A DNA stretch of 64,000 nucleotides, taken from assembly GCA_963995505.1 (NCBI GenBank), contig OZ023185.1, forward strand, positions 186,001-250,000, given 5' to 3'. Under the pieces are notes generated by a model. That model did not search any database, had not been told where the DNA came from, and saw only the letters and a list, made by a program, of their open reading frames with translations. Source of the stretch: Hypericum androsaemum. Taxonomy: Eukaryota > Streptophyta > Magnoliopsida > Malpighiales > Hypericaceae. The first letter of the stretch is position 1. Each line of letters starts with the position of its first letter. Both the position numbers and the translations under genes were made by a program. Below are positions 48,701 through 61,112 of this stretch, piece by piece.

Positions 48701-51700
48701 CGATCAAGAGTGCAAGAGGATACAGCTGACTTATGGTCTCTCAGCACAGAACAAGCCAGATAACATGGGATGGTAGACTGAGAACCCTGAAGCTCATCTT
48801 TCACTTTGAAAGAACGCAGCTTCATCTTCACCATCAGCTCGTCATCTGAACGCATCAAATGCACCTGAAAAGTATAATAAAATGTAAACAATGATCCAAA
48901 CTCTGAAGAAGGTCAAGTCCCAGAAACACGATCAAAGAAGCAATAAGATTTCATTTCTAACACTGAACAAATAACTCTTCAAGCAGTCAACGCTACCACA
49001 TTTTCCATTAATAGTAAAGGATATGCAAGTGCACACATATACAAGTAATTTCACCCAAAAAAAAACGCCAATCTTGTTACAGGTACAAGATGGTCTGTAT
49101 CAGTACATCGAGACATGTCATTAATAAACCAGAAGTGGAAAATTTTGCTGTGTGGATTGAAAACAACTAGAGGACCAATAAAGATCCTCAACCTCACCTG
49201 GTCGGGACCCAAATCCAGGAAACTATTATTTTTCATTCTCAGTGAACCATTGGGGAACAAGTCATTGCAAACTGGTCCAAGAAGTTATCAAGCTTCCAGG
49301 TGCGGAAAAATTTCGAAACAATAGCATTGAAAATGATCGTATGCACAAACCTTTCCTCCTTGAGCTAACAACTCAAGTAATAGTCTCTCTTCTTGTTTCC
49401 CACTGTCGTCTCCACTCTGCAAAATTAGATAAAAACTGACTTGCTGAACTAGTGGTTCGAAATAGTTAGGATCATCGCATACAGCTAAAAAACCTGGCAA
49501 AACCACTAAGCAACATCATCATTTCATATATGCAGAGTGAGACGTATTTACAAAATAGCATTTGTCCAGTACTTCAAATATTCTGAGGAGTCCATAATAC
49601 TATTTTCAGAAAATAACCACATCAAAATTACCAAATGATCGGTTCGAAATAGTTAAAAACTGACTTGCTGAACTAGTGGTTCGAAATAATTAGGATCATC
49701 GCTTACAGCTAAAAAACCTGGCAAAACCACTAAGCAACATCATCATTTCATATATGCAGAGTGAGACGTATTTACAAAATAGCATTTGTCCAGTACTTCA
49801 AATATTCTGAGGAGTCCATAATACTATTTTCAGAAAATAACCACATCAAAATTACCAAATGATCGGTTCGAAATCTAACCTTTCCATATATGCATAACTT
49901 TGTCTCCACCAAAGTTCCATTGATGATAAGATCTGCTTTTCTAATAGCTGCATGCTGAGGTTCGCTAAACTCGTTAACAGTAGTCGCTGATTCTCCAAGG
50001 ACATCAATTGATGCAGGCGCCTTTATGAGGGGAAAAATAAATTAAGGCATAGAATATAAATGTTACCACGAAGATTATTATAATCATAAAGAGAGAATTG
50101 TCATACAGAAGCCTTATAAGTAGCCTGTATAAGTCCTCTCAACCAAGTGTCTTTCTCCTCTTCATCCCGGAACTCTAAGACCCAGGTACTAGAAGATTCC
50201 AATGCCTAGATAAACAAAGAACGATAAGTCAGTTGCATGGAGAACTACCAAGAGAGGAGTAAGAACGACAATCAACATTTTTAAGTTATTGCATGAGAAA
50301 GCAAAAATTTCTCTTTAGCAACTCATATGCTGTGCCAGCTGAAGGGATCTCAAGACTACAAACTAAGCAATTTATCTGGTAAAGTCTTCTCATGACACAG
50401 TACAGTTATAGAAATAATCTTAAGCAGACAATCTGCACGTGAAACTGGCTGAAAGGTGCTTCCCGAGTCTGTAAATACTCATGGGAGTTGCCTGTTCTCT
50501 GCAAGAAGACCTTAACAGTACAATCTGCCCCTAATTTGTTTTCACCTGCTCCATCTTTTTTTATCACCCTCGTTTCGCAGCTACTTTTTTCCTCAATTCT
50601 TGTCTTTTACATTAGTCACATAGATGCAATTGAGAATCGGCTAAAATTTCATGGCATGCTCACAACAGTTTAACTAAAATGAATCTTATGGCTTCCTCAA
50701 TCTCAGTAAAACAACAACAACAATAACAAGAATGATAGTCCAGATAATGGATAATCGCAGTACTGATAATACTAGTAACGGTAGTAGTAGCAGCAATTGA
50801 AAAGGATAAATACCTGCTGAATGTCCAGTCCTCTAAAAGACACGGCCAGGCAATGCTGTGAGCCACCAACACTAGATGGAGGAACCTCAACCACCTGTCT
50901 ACCAGACATGCTGCATAAAGCTAAGTGTTAGACCATCTAAAACAGCATCGATCAAATAAAGGATGATACAAAGGCTAATAAATAATTTCGATGGATCAGA
51001 ATGATACACAACGAGGACCAAAAGAATCTAATTTAGAAACTACAGCAATACATAGAATGTGAAAATTTTGCACCGAGAAGTTTGCAAAGGCTAACCTCAA
51101 ATATCTATTGTAGCTAGAGGATTTCTGGGATTCCATAGCGTAGAGATACAAACCAGACAATACAATAAAGCACGGCTGCCATGCCGCAACAGAATGACCA
51201 ATCCCCTAAATCAAGGAATGATGTTAGAAAAGATCAATACCCAATCACCAACTCAATTATTTTGTCCTATGACATGCCAACATACCTTCCAGACAAGGAT
51301 TCGGGCATCTACAGAAATATCGGCAGAACTCCAATGTGTTGTTGGAGCATTAATATTGTCCGCACTTGAATCACCATAATTCCCCATTGTGCTATACAAT
51401 ATGTTGATTAATTCCATAACTCTACAGTATCTTGTTGGTGAAAGGTGAATACCAAGATTTGGCACTTGAATGCTTATGCGTGTTGATGGGTAACTCGGGT
51501 GAGGTACTTTGATCTTCAGTATGTAAAAACATAAGTATCAATACTATTTAAAGCAATGAAGCCACATGCTGTCAGCCATTCCTAGTAATCTTAAGAAGTT
51601 CTACGGAAGAAGCATAGGCATGCAAGATGTAACCAGTGTATAAAGAAGGAATACACCACTAGCAAATTTCAATATTTGTCTAATATTTGGCAATCAAAAT

Positions 51701-54700
51701 AAATGAGTTAACAATAATCGGGATTCAAGTACAGTATCACAATGAAAAGGGAAATTCGTAAACATCATAGCAATATTCGTTTGAGCAAACAGTTTTTTTT
51801 TTCAAATAAAGAAGGATTTAAGTCAAAAGGTACCAAGGGGGTGCACCCTTGAGCAAACAGTTGTAACAATAAAAGGATGACTGTCCAAAGCCACAAACAT
51901 TAGAGCAATACAATTTGAGCAAAGAAATTACACAATAACAACAAAGAGAATGAAAATTATTACCTGGTCAATAATAACTGACATTCCACACCTATCTATG
52001 AGAGAATAGAAGCTGCCAACAGTTTCCATACAGGTTGATCCAACTGAAGGAATGGTTGGAGTATCAGGAGTATGATTCACAAAGAAAGCAGCAATATCTC
52101 TTCCAGTTATATGAAAGCGAGAATAGATGCTCTGCCTTTGTTCATCTGACTGAGCCTCCTGCAGAAAGCAAATAATAAGAAACCAAAATTCCAAACCCAT
52201 ATGAAACAACACGGAAGGGAAAACAAAGCATTGGCGTTCAGGACCGGGAATCATGGGGTTGTGGTATAAGTCAGTATGCTGGCTTGTATTATTTGAAATG
52301 CTAGGGACCTATCTAGATACATTGACATTCTATTGGCAGAACAGAGTATATTAATATGAACAATGGGGCAATACTCTAATAAGGCCTCTTCCTCTTTATT
52401 TCAAAACTTTTCACCTGATTCTATGACAATGGCAAAGGTAGAGATTTCACCCTCTTTTTTTTACACCCTAAAAATCTATCATAACTGCACAGAGACAATG
52501 ACCAAGGTAGAGATTTCACAAATAGGATACCATAGTGTGCAATGTGAAGTGACCAAAATCCAGAAGGAAATGTGTATCGCATTCTGAAGAGCCAACTTTC
52601 ATAGGCACGCGAACTTTGGGAGCATCCAAATCAATGTCAAGTGCAAATCTGCAAGAAACATGTAACAAGTCAACCATGTATCAGATGCATCCTGTATCAA
52701 GAGTAATTCTGCAAAAAGACAACGCAAGCTTTAGACCCGAGCTCAAAGTTTCTGAAAGCTATTTGCCAGTGGAACTTAAGATATAGCAGCAATTACACCT
52801 TAATGAAATGCCAGGCATTATAAGCAAATCCATCTGCTAACTTAATCCTAATCGATCCTTTATTTAGTCCCTCCTCAAAATTGAAAACATCATTGAGTGA
52901 CTACGAAAAAAAACTTCCTAAAAGAACAAACAAAACTCAACAGTCAATGTTCATCATCAACGGAACTTCAGACCCAATGAATCCTGAAAATAACAATCAC
53001 TTGCAGGAGCCGTAAGAACATAAACTACAGAAGAAACAGATCAAGATAACATTTACAATCAGATAAGGGGTTGGAATGAGCACAACACTTCTCGACCAAA
53101 GGTTACCAACAACTGAAACCCCTACAAAGATCATGATTTTAGAGGTGGAAAAGCATTTCACCTGCGTTGTTCCTCTAGTGCCATTTGAAACTGCTCTTGG
53201 GCTCTACGAGTCACTTTCTCAATCTTCGTCTGCACATTGCAGAATGCATATTAATAGTTTTTAATCTATGCGGACCATACGAACCATGTTTACAAAAATA
53301 CCTGCAGAACATTTGCAGTTTCCAATGCAACAGTAGGACTGACTGCATTACTTCTCTTCATGAAATCAAAAACGCGATCAAAACTCTCCATCAGAACCTG
53401 CAATCCATGAACAATAAAACGCATGAAAACCAAGTAGAAATTAAAGTTCCAGCCAAGAAGCCTAAACCAGCCAAGAAGCCTTCTGCCACCACATCCATAT
53501 CAAGCTCAAGTAAAAATTGATCGGCTGAAGCTCAAAAGACTATCAGAGGAATTCTCATGCAGAAAAAAGGAAAAGATGCAATCACACAAAAACCATTCAT
53601 CTAGCTGGAAATTTACTCAAAAGTCTCATCTGTAAAGAAATGTGAAACAGTTACCGTAGCATGACAAGGAGAGATTGTTGCTGACAACTTCCAGTCAAGA
53701 TTCTCCCCGATCGGTGAATAGACAAAACAGGCAGATAAAGCATTAACCTTCTGCTCACTTGATACACTCTGCAAGAAAATTGGTATAGAAGCATAAGCTT
53801 AAAAAATGTACAAAATTATTGACAGACTGCTTCTAGAGGATATAATAACAATCATGAAACTGATGATTAAACGAGAGAGGAAGGGAGTGAAACATAAGCT
53901 TAAAGCTTGGGCTTCAGAAGTTAGAAGATTATAGATGCAGATCCATAAAACTGAAGAAACTGAAGCCTTAAGCACTCCACTATATTACATTAAACACCAA
54001 ATGTAACTATCAACTAGTTACTGGAGTCAAAATTGACACTCAAGTTTCCTGAGCACTAACCTGGGCAAGTGAACCCTCCGGTGCAGATAAACCATAGTAT
54101 TTAAGTAGCAAGTCGCATTGTGTACTCCGACCCTTAAATTTCGTTGACACGTGAAGTTGCTCAAATGTACCACGACAGATCTCTGTCTCATGTATATCAA
54201 CAACCCGTGCAGCAGCCTTCTCGACTGATATAGTCACCAAAAACTGAATCATGTTCTGTGTGTCCTTCCCCAAATGTGACGATAGTTCCTCTTCTCCTTG
54301 GAAACTAAGAAGATTATTAATTGCCTGCCATTCTTGTTTAGTAAATCCTTCCTCTGTTGGTTGTGATGCCTCGGAGGAACCTCCAACAGATGCATCTTCA
54401 GAATCAGCTTGCCTGAAGGTAAAATGTAGCTCAAATAATTAGACCAGTGAAAATAGATAGGGGAAAGCAACAAGACAAAAGTTCCAACCATCTCAGAGAA
54501 AACCAGCTTTTCTTTTTCAGCTTTTTCCGTTCAGCTGCTTCCTTTGTTTTCACAGATTCAGCTTTGGCGTGTGCAAGCAACCTAGATCAAACAGAATATC
54601 ATCTTCTCATTTAACGTGTGAATATAGAAAAAAATGGACCAACGTGATTTAATATGTTGTAAACCCTGCACTATGCCTTCTCTCTCCCTAACAGTCCCAT

Positions 54701-57700
54701 GATTCAATATGTTTTCTTAGTATATCTGCATACCTCCATAAAAGAATAACTTTAGGATCGAGATCTTTCTCCATCTCCCTAAGTTCGGAGGAACTATCAC
54801 TTGATGACTGCTGTAATAAACCAGCATATAGCTGGACATAACGGCGACGAAGCTGACAAAGATGCTGAATTTGGTCCCAAGACAATCTGTAACTGAAGCA
54901 AATACAAAAAAGAAAATTGGTGGATCCAAAATATCTCAGAAGTTTAAGATGCTCTGAAGCAACCACCTTTTTCAGAAAGGGTCCATGCAATAGAAATTTA
55001 ACAATCTTGATGTGTACCACAAATTCTTTCCTTCTAAAATAACTACCAAATAATATGCCCATACCACATCTTTTTCTGCTGAAGGACAGCCTGCGCGAAA
55101 TAGTGCCACCATAAATTGGGATCTTCAGAAACAGGGACTCCGGGTCTCAAATGAGAAACTTCGATATATATCTTGTACCTTGCCACAACCTCTAAGAGTT
55201 TTATCCAATCATGATATTGCACCTGTCAAGAGTTGCTCTCATTGGAAGTGGAATGTGGAATAATAGCATTACCAGCATGAATGATAAAGATTAAAAATGG
55301 ACCTCCGACATTGTTAGCAAGACGTCACTCAAGACAAGAGATGCCTTCTCAAACGGAATATCTGGGTCATTTCTTTCTTGCTTTCCAAGTCGATGATACT
55401 TGAGAACCCCATTGATTGGTGAAATTAAGTAGTTGCGATTCGCAGCCCATTTGGATCCAAGTCCTCCGTTAGAAGATGGTTCACCAATACCGTCTTCAAA
55501 TATCTAAGACATTTATAATTGCAAAAACATTAAGAAAATGCAGTAGGAAGCTTCAATATTAGCTCATCCCCATCAAAAAACTTAAAAATGTAGAGAAGAT
55601 GGAGGAACTTGACTTCATATCAAATGCCCACCTCAACCCATTCTGCAGGAGTAAGATCCTCCCATCCTTTATCAATCTTCCAAGGGAGGTTATTGGGGTC
55701 ATGGTACACCGCAAGTCTCTCAAGTTCAACAGACTACCAAAACAGGTGCATCAGATTTTAACCAGGTAAATAGAAAGATTTAGAGAATCTTTTCAACTTC
55801 ATTCAAAAATAGATAAAGAATACCTGATATAAGTAGAGTAAGTTTCCTTGCAAATAAAATTTGACTACCATAATGAAAGACCACTTTTTGGTGCCTCTCA
55901 CACACACCTTTCCTTCATTCAACTCGGGTATATGTTTCTTTTTAAGGCTCATTCAAGATGTTAAGCAAATATTGATGTCACAATTCCAGCCAAATCCAAA
56001 TTATTCAAGCTACTTCGCTGAGATGCGGTTTGAAGGAATGTAGAAAGGTTCTGTTTAAACAATTAGAGCCTCTAATACCAGCAAATCCGGTTTAACAATA
56101 CGTTCCTGCGTAGCGCGTGTCAATAAGGAAGCTGACGATCTTATAGAATATATGCTTTTTCATCCATGTTTATGAGCTAAGAATCAATGTGAGAAATCCA
56201 ACAATGTACAAACTGCTATTTATTTGGAAGAAACAGCCGAAAATCCGACCAGCTAGTAGATTCCTATTTTTCTTCCATAACAATTTTGCAGCTACAAATG
56301 ATTTGGCAGCATGGGCACATGGCTTACAGAAGGGGGAAAAAGAAACAAGATATCCCAGCCAGCTTTTGAGGGGCATGCATGAGGTAGCCCTTATATTTTG
56401 GAGAATAAATACGGTTCAGTTCACAAAGATAACACGACAACTCACCTTCCGCAATCTGTCCAGGGCACCACTGGTATCAAATGTTTCATTCCCCTGTTCA
56501 TCCACTGTAACAGCTGCAAGCTTAGCCAGAGTGACACCACAAGAAAAAGGATGCCCAGCATTGCTGCAAAGTGATCCCTTAGTGAGAACAGTCAGCATCA
56601 AGCTAGGCCGGGAAGTTGATTCATGATGGAAACAAGCACTTGTACATCAAATTCCGGAATGGGAACATGGGGGTTCAAATGTACCATGGCAAGAAAAGCT
56701 AGAAAATTCATGTTGCAAGTAACAATTCATGCAGTAGAAGCAAAAATGAAAAGGCAACAAGTAGATATATAATAAACATGCAAGAGAGAGTTAGAAAAAA
56801 AGGAAAAGGGACCAACCTTGTTGAATCCTCATATCTGACATGTACATTGCTGATTGAAATTTTCAGATTTCCTATAATGGTGGCAATAAGAGAGCCCAGC
56901 CACGAACTTGCTGGTGGCTGCAATGACAAAACAGCAAACTGCTTTTACATTCTATTACTACGAGGAAGGTCGTAGCAGGAGAAAAAAGACAAAAGATAAA
57001 CTCATCCACGAAAACATGTGCATAAACCAACAAGACAACCAGGCAATTTAACTTCAAAGAAATTACTCATAAGAAAGTATGACATTCGGGAGATTATAGT
57101 TACTCCAGCTACAAGGAGCTAAATCTTACTTCTTATTCCAGCTAATTTATGATGACTGCACTTGAACAGTCATTCATTGACAGTTAAAGCAAACACTTCA
57201 TCCTCGTCTCTTTTATACACAAACAAGAAAATCAGACCAGTTATGCGTGATAATAAATTGGAAGTGAAAAGGACGGACAAACAGATTCTACAGTCACATG
57301 TTAGACAGAGCACCCTCTCTAGGCCATTATCAGCGTCACGGGAAAGTTCATGTGCCTGTCACCTTGGACAAGGACTATCGCCCAAATATTATAACCTCTT
57401 TGTCCTCAGATATGAGGGATGACATCCTTGAAAGACTGTCCTACCATTAGTTACGGTCATTAACATTATCAACCTCACAAGTACTAATCACCACACACAG
57501 CATGTGATTATGACAAAGAACCAAGATCAACACCATACATTTCCCGATTTTGACCGCGATGTTGCCTCGAGGGTTGCCAACTCTGCTTCCTGAAAATAGA
57601 AAGTTCAACGTGGAAACATAAAAGTCAGCTTCAAGAAAGTAGTCAGTAGAGCCAACATTGATCTTAAAGTCGATATGGAGAGGTTTGATGAGATGCAATA

Positions 57701-59452
57701 AATTACTCGGCTCTGCAGAGACGGTGGCCAGAAATATAGATATCAAACTCGAGGGAAATGGTCTTGTGCAAATGCATTCACTCATACCGACACACGTAGT
57801 AATAGTATGAGATCAAAGCTTAAGCAAACAACAACGGCAATAGCTTATCCAAACACAGATCTTCACATGCTATCGTGCTCCATGATTAATGAAACTATAT
57901 ACTCTAATCCCTCTAAATGATTTAACACCAAAATTTTCAAAGTTCAAACAGATCAAATTAAAGATGCATAAGATTTATGACAATAACTCTCACTGGAGAT
58001 AGATAAAGACGAGATGGCTCCGACCAAAACAGTTGAAGACACGGAGGCATCATCTATCATCAAAACGTACAAGTATAAACAAAAAAAAATGTTCACCTCG
58101 ATCTGTTGAAGTTTGGCATCAAACAGTTTTTGCTTGTCCTCTTCCTACATAAGAAAGTGGAAATAGTAAAAAACATAACCAAAGAAAGGGACAGAGGAAG
58201 GAGGAGAAGAAGACCGTTATTGACTGGATATGGATCACATCTCACCTTTAATGTCCGACCATCAGACGCAGGGTGAGCAAGAATGAAGACACGGTCAATC
58301 AGAACTATTACAGGCTCTTTACCTAAACTTTTCCACGGTACCTGTGCTTAACAATTGAGTAAGGAATTCGTTAAAAGATGCAAAACATCGAGCCAGATTA
58401 GGATATCAATGAAGCATGCATAGAAGAGGCCGCTATACAATAGATATTGAAAGCATTTGTGAAACACGACATACTTTTAAGTACTAACAAGAATATCAAA
58501 GTGTGAGCGCACTGAATTTTGAAGTATTAACCATCAACCATATAGCTCTCCCACCAATTAACATCATTCCTTTCAAAAAGAAACCAATAGCCATTTCAAA
58601 CTAGAACAGTCATGTCTCCTAGAATCTGTTTCAAATTGCATGACCATGGCAGGAAAAAAACAATAAGGGCGGGCGCAGAGTGAGGAAGTAGATAACACAC
58701 GAGAGCAAAATGAACCGTAACGTCCCACAAAACGAAAATCCAACAATCTCTGCTAAAAAATGAGCAGAAGATCCAGGACAGAAAAATAATCCTCTAGCAC
58801 AAGGAAATAACCCTAGTACATTTGAATTTAGATTCCACGGTTGGAATTGGTCGCATGCCAGATAGAACCACGGGGAAAGCATAAACAATTGACACCAGCA
58901 ACCAAATCCGTGGACCACATCGAAAAACAGAAGCCTGGTGCTTGGAATAACTCAGTTGGTTCCATTACCTTTAACGTGATGGTACCAACAAAGCCAGCTT
59001 TGACAGTAACAGGAAGCTTCAGCGCATTGAGCGCCTCGGCCTTGAGTCTCAAATCTTTGAGGACAACATCGCCTGCAACAATTGAGAACCGAGATAGTCA
59101 ACCTACAGCACCAGCCGCGGCACAGGGATAGCCGCCAACGTAACCGTCACTAAACAAACACACACACACACACACACACACGGAGATAGATACAATACAA
59201 CCACCGTTCACAGAGGAGTGGATATTTTATTCAGAGGACGAACCTTTCCAGACGCTAATCCTCAGCGCCTCCGCGGATAGCCCGTGCACATATTCCCCCA
59301 AATACCTCTTGAGCAAGTGCAAAACCTACACGCAACACACACCACCAAGTAGTAGTCACCTATCCACTCCCCTGAACTGTACGGATCCCACAGAGACGAC
59401 GTCGCAAAGAGAAGAGAGAAATCGGAGCGAAACTTACGTGAGCTTCGAACAT
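28296..59452 (-). CDS. VPS13: VPS13 bridge-like lipid transfer protein (PH-domain plant type)
   Basis: Rod-shaped protein at membrane contact sites that moves bulk lipid along a hydrophobic groove. I assembled 63 exons across 31.2 kb, all with GT-AG introns and consistent phase. They sum to 12,729 nt, or 4,242 residues, close to my recollection of the Arabidopsis PH-domain VPS13 (At4g17140, named VPS13M1 in recent work). Domain order: chorein N-terminus (1-130), PH (834-935), acidic Ser-rich linker (about 1005-1166), VPS62-like adaptor-binding repeats (about 2014-2381), C2 (about 2628-2755), DysF-like segment (about 2945-3007), SHR-BD (3234-3381) and VPS13 C-terminal region (3852-4193). No stop or frameshift is seen, so the gene looks intact. 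Start ATG 59450-59452; exon 1 is only five codons. Exon coordinates are in the nine segment entries that follow. Confidence 0.95.
31511..35988 (-). other. VPS13 exons 51-58: SHR-BD and rod
   Basis: Exons: 35547-35988, 35365-35448, 34658-34813, 34401-34585, 32820-33356, 31966-32143, 31726-31868, 31511-31637 (residues 3234-3851). TIRLFVPYWIVNESSLPLTY is the SHR-binding signature. FKLRMHGIQVDNQLPLAPMP and LFRPQKV follow in the last rod segment. Exon 55 ends GCTTG before GTAGTA, giving W-F-K across the junction, where I would have expected another residue; this donor deserves a transcript check. Confidence 0.87.
36344..37926 (-). other. VPS13 exons 48-50: DysF-like segment
   Basis: Exons: 37417-37926, 36534-37337, 36344-36420 (residues 2771-3233). 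SGWKWTSPWIIDKS, GWAYGPDFHILKWP and LVRRRRWIRRK resemble the peroxin/dysferlin (DysF) pattern of paired Trp and a closing RRRxWxRR block. Confidence 0.75.
38247..40172 (-). other. VPS13 exons 41-47: linker and C2 domain
   Basis: Exons: 40014-40172, 39765-39928, 39491-39671, 39150-39419, 38860-39066, 38651-38705, 38247-38377 (residues 2382-2770). From CYVVVQILEAKGLPIADDG through FFCALRLLVDSQ, AKWNELFILEIPRKAPAKLE and GEVVGSLSLPIGHG the sequence reads as a C2 beta-sandwich. The usual set of calcium-ligand Asp residues is not evident, so Ca2+ dependence is doubtful. Confidence 0.82.
40354..42625 (-). other. VPS13 exons 38-40: VPS62-like / adaptor-binding repeats
   Basis: Exons: 42541-42625, 40785-41483, 40354-40672 (residues 2014-2381). 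Repeated phrases FWRPQAPSNYVILGDCV, LWMPIAPPGYSALGCV, IWRPVTRPGYAILGDCI and FWYPIAAPGYASLGCI mark four copies of the W-P-APxGY-LGC unit characteristic of plant VPS13 adaptor-binding regions. Confidence 0.9.
43050..50020 (-). other. VPS13 exons 24-37: middle rod and linker
   Basis: Exons: 49880-50020, 49351-49416, 48379-48864, 47940-48251, 47606-47737, 47397-47510, 47135-47319, 46722-46830, 46500-46643, 45518-45790, 44677-45336, 44153-44365, 43796-43899, 43050-43345 (residues 936 to about 2013). Exon 48379-48864 is an acidic, Ser-rich, probably disordered linker (DDDEDFTDALPDF). Exon 30 ends with GA before a GTGCGT donor, which restores SKDFIQLDLGQL across the junction. Confidence 0.88.
49431..49878. 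repeat. 224-bp tandem duplication in a VPS13 intron
   Basis: Bases 49431-49654 and 49655-49878 are nearly identical, with only a few differences (for example GTTAGG/ATTAGG and CGCATAC/CGCTTAC). It lies wholly between exons 24 and 25 and ends next to the exon 24 donor, so the coding sequence is untouched. Confidence 0.95.
50107..51205 (-). other. VPS13 exons 21-23: PH domain
   Basis: Exons: 51096-51205, 50814-50910, 50107-50205 (residues 834-935). AAWQPCFIVLSGLYLYAM, VEVPPSSVGG and the closing helix STWVLEFRDEEEKDTWLRGL show a classic PH fold with the conserved helix Trp. In the family this insertion distinguishes one plant VPS13 from the others and probably recruits the protein to phosphoinositide membranes. 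Confidence 0.88.
51286..55733 (-). other. VPS13 exons 9-20: extended chorein / rod
   Basis: Exons: 55632-55733, 55303-55503, 55065-55222, 54734-54892, 54489-54581, 54061-54412, 53655-53768, 53302-53397, 53162-53229, 52531-52648, 51964-52158, 51286-51513 (residues 206-833). Landmarks are LTPAEWVE, LISPINGVLKYHRLGKQERN, YHDWIKLLEVVARYK, LWRLLAHAKAES and SRFHITGRDIAAFF. The acceptor of 53655-53768 has a tandem AGAG; the downstream AG keeps phase with SVSSEQKVNA. Confidence 0.9.
56446..59452 (-). other. VPS13 exons 1-8: chorein N-terminal domain
   Basis: Exons: 59438-59452, 59244-59325, 58969-59072, 58246-58341, 58097-58144, 57539-57589, 56817-56917, 56446-56563 (residues 1-205). They encode MFEAHVLHLLKRYLGEYVHG, ISVWKGDVVLKDLRLKAEAL, the VPWKSLGKEPV ... 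LIDRVF block and WLGSLIATIIGNLKISISNV. This is the membrane-inserting end of the lipid channel. Confidence 0.93.
59157..59181. repeat. (CA)n microsatellite in VPS13 intron 2
   Basis: About twelve CA units between exons 2 and 3. Confidence 0.92.
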
Positions 59453-61103
59453 GGTGACCGACCGATCGATCAATCAATCAATCAATCAGAGTTAAAAGAC
59501 GGACGCGCTGCTGCCATTGGATGGGAGAGGAGAGAGCGAGTGGGCGGCGAGGAAGAAAAAGGAAACTTGGCGAATCTAGGGGTTTGTTTCAGGGAGAAGG
59601 AGCTTCTTCGTTGTCCGTGGAGGAGGAGATTGGAGGGAGGGAGGAGTGGGAGAAGAGAGAGGGAGAGGACCGGACAGGAACAAGGAGAAATTTGGAAATT
59701 ATAAAATAATAATGGATGGAGACTACTTTTTTATTTATATTTGTATGTTGGCGTTACCTCTACTCTACATTTCCTCAACAACAACAACAAAACTCTACTC
59801 TACACTACTTTCACCTGATTACTTAATCCTCTTTGACCGTTTCCTCTTTTCCTAAATTATTTTCGCTTCTTTTTCGCCCCCTTCATATTTCATATTTGAC
59901 CTTTATTATTTCTCTTACCTTGACTCTTTCTATTGAATTTTCTAAGTTTTGTATTTATCAGTGAAAATTGTCAACAATCTTTTAAAAAATCTAGATTAAT
60001 TGTTCGTCTTTTGTTCGGCATTCAGTCAATTATAATTATGTGTCACGCTACTCTCTGTAAAATTTTAAAATGCGTGGTACTAATAAGGGTTTCTAAAAGT
60101 GATCATCGATGTAATATATTATATGTCAATAATTTGAAAGTAGAACACTACATCCATCTCTTTGTCCGACAATACTAGTCATCTAATTAGGAAACGTCCC
60201 AATAGATAAAATAATAGTTTGCAAACATTTTACATAATATGTAGTTATGAAGGAAATAGACAGGGATGATTTGCACCCACCCAGGTGGAAATTAATACCA
60301 CTTGCTGTTCATTAGATGACCGATCTTCTATTTATTTGCCTTCCCGAATGCACTACTCCCTTTTGTCTTGATATATTGTAAGTTCTGATGATTTCATGGA
60401 GTATTCGACTATCGTCTTATTTATATTTGGATCAACTGAATAAAAGAACAGCCAATTTCTGAAATTAAAACTATTTTAATTAGTGGTTTATTGCGCGGTT
60501 GGGAATCCTAAGGCGGTTAGTAGCACCGGTGTCGTGCAAATCGACCATGCACGATTCCGATGAGATCTCCTCCTCCTTATGCTTTGATTTATTGCAATTA
60601 TGATCTTTGGACAAGCACGCCATCCTAATTATTGTAGACTATTTGTCCGCCGAGACGGTGACATTGCTGAATGGGTCTCTACCCAAATTGTCCACATTTT
60701 CTTTCAAAATCACGCAATATTATAATATTAACTAAACCAATCAATTTTTTGATCCTTTGCAAAAACTTAAAAGTATTATTTTTAATAAAATCCAATAACA
60801 TATAATATCTGGAAGTTTAAACTAACCTCGAAAAATACAGTAGCTATAAGTTGTACGACGAAGGGAACACCATCAGGAGCGCGTTTCTGTAGTTGCATTG
60901 GATGGGATGGCCACTGCACTATTACTCGTTTCTTGTACAAACATATATTAATTCAAGGTAATCCGTACTTATATGAATCGAGGTAGCAATTGACTTTCCT
61001 CGTACTTTTGACCATCTTTCAAATGTTTTGCTGAAACCGAGATACTTGTTGTCGACAATACAGTATGCACCACTACCATACTCGATATTATTATTGCCTA
61101 TAA
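59453..61103. other. VPS13 leader, promoter and spacer
   Basis: The VPS13 5' leader holds an (AATC)5 tract at 59465-59489 and a GA-rich stretch to about 59690. The promoter should lie just beyond. From 59900 to 61103 the DNA is AT-rich with no supported gene. Confidence 0.5.
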
Positions 61104-61112
61104 TAATAACGA

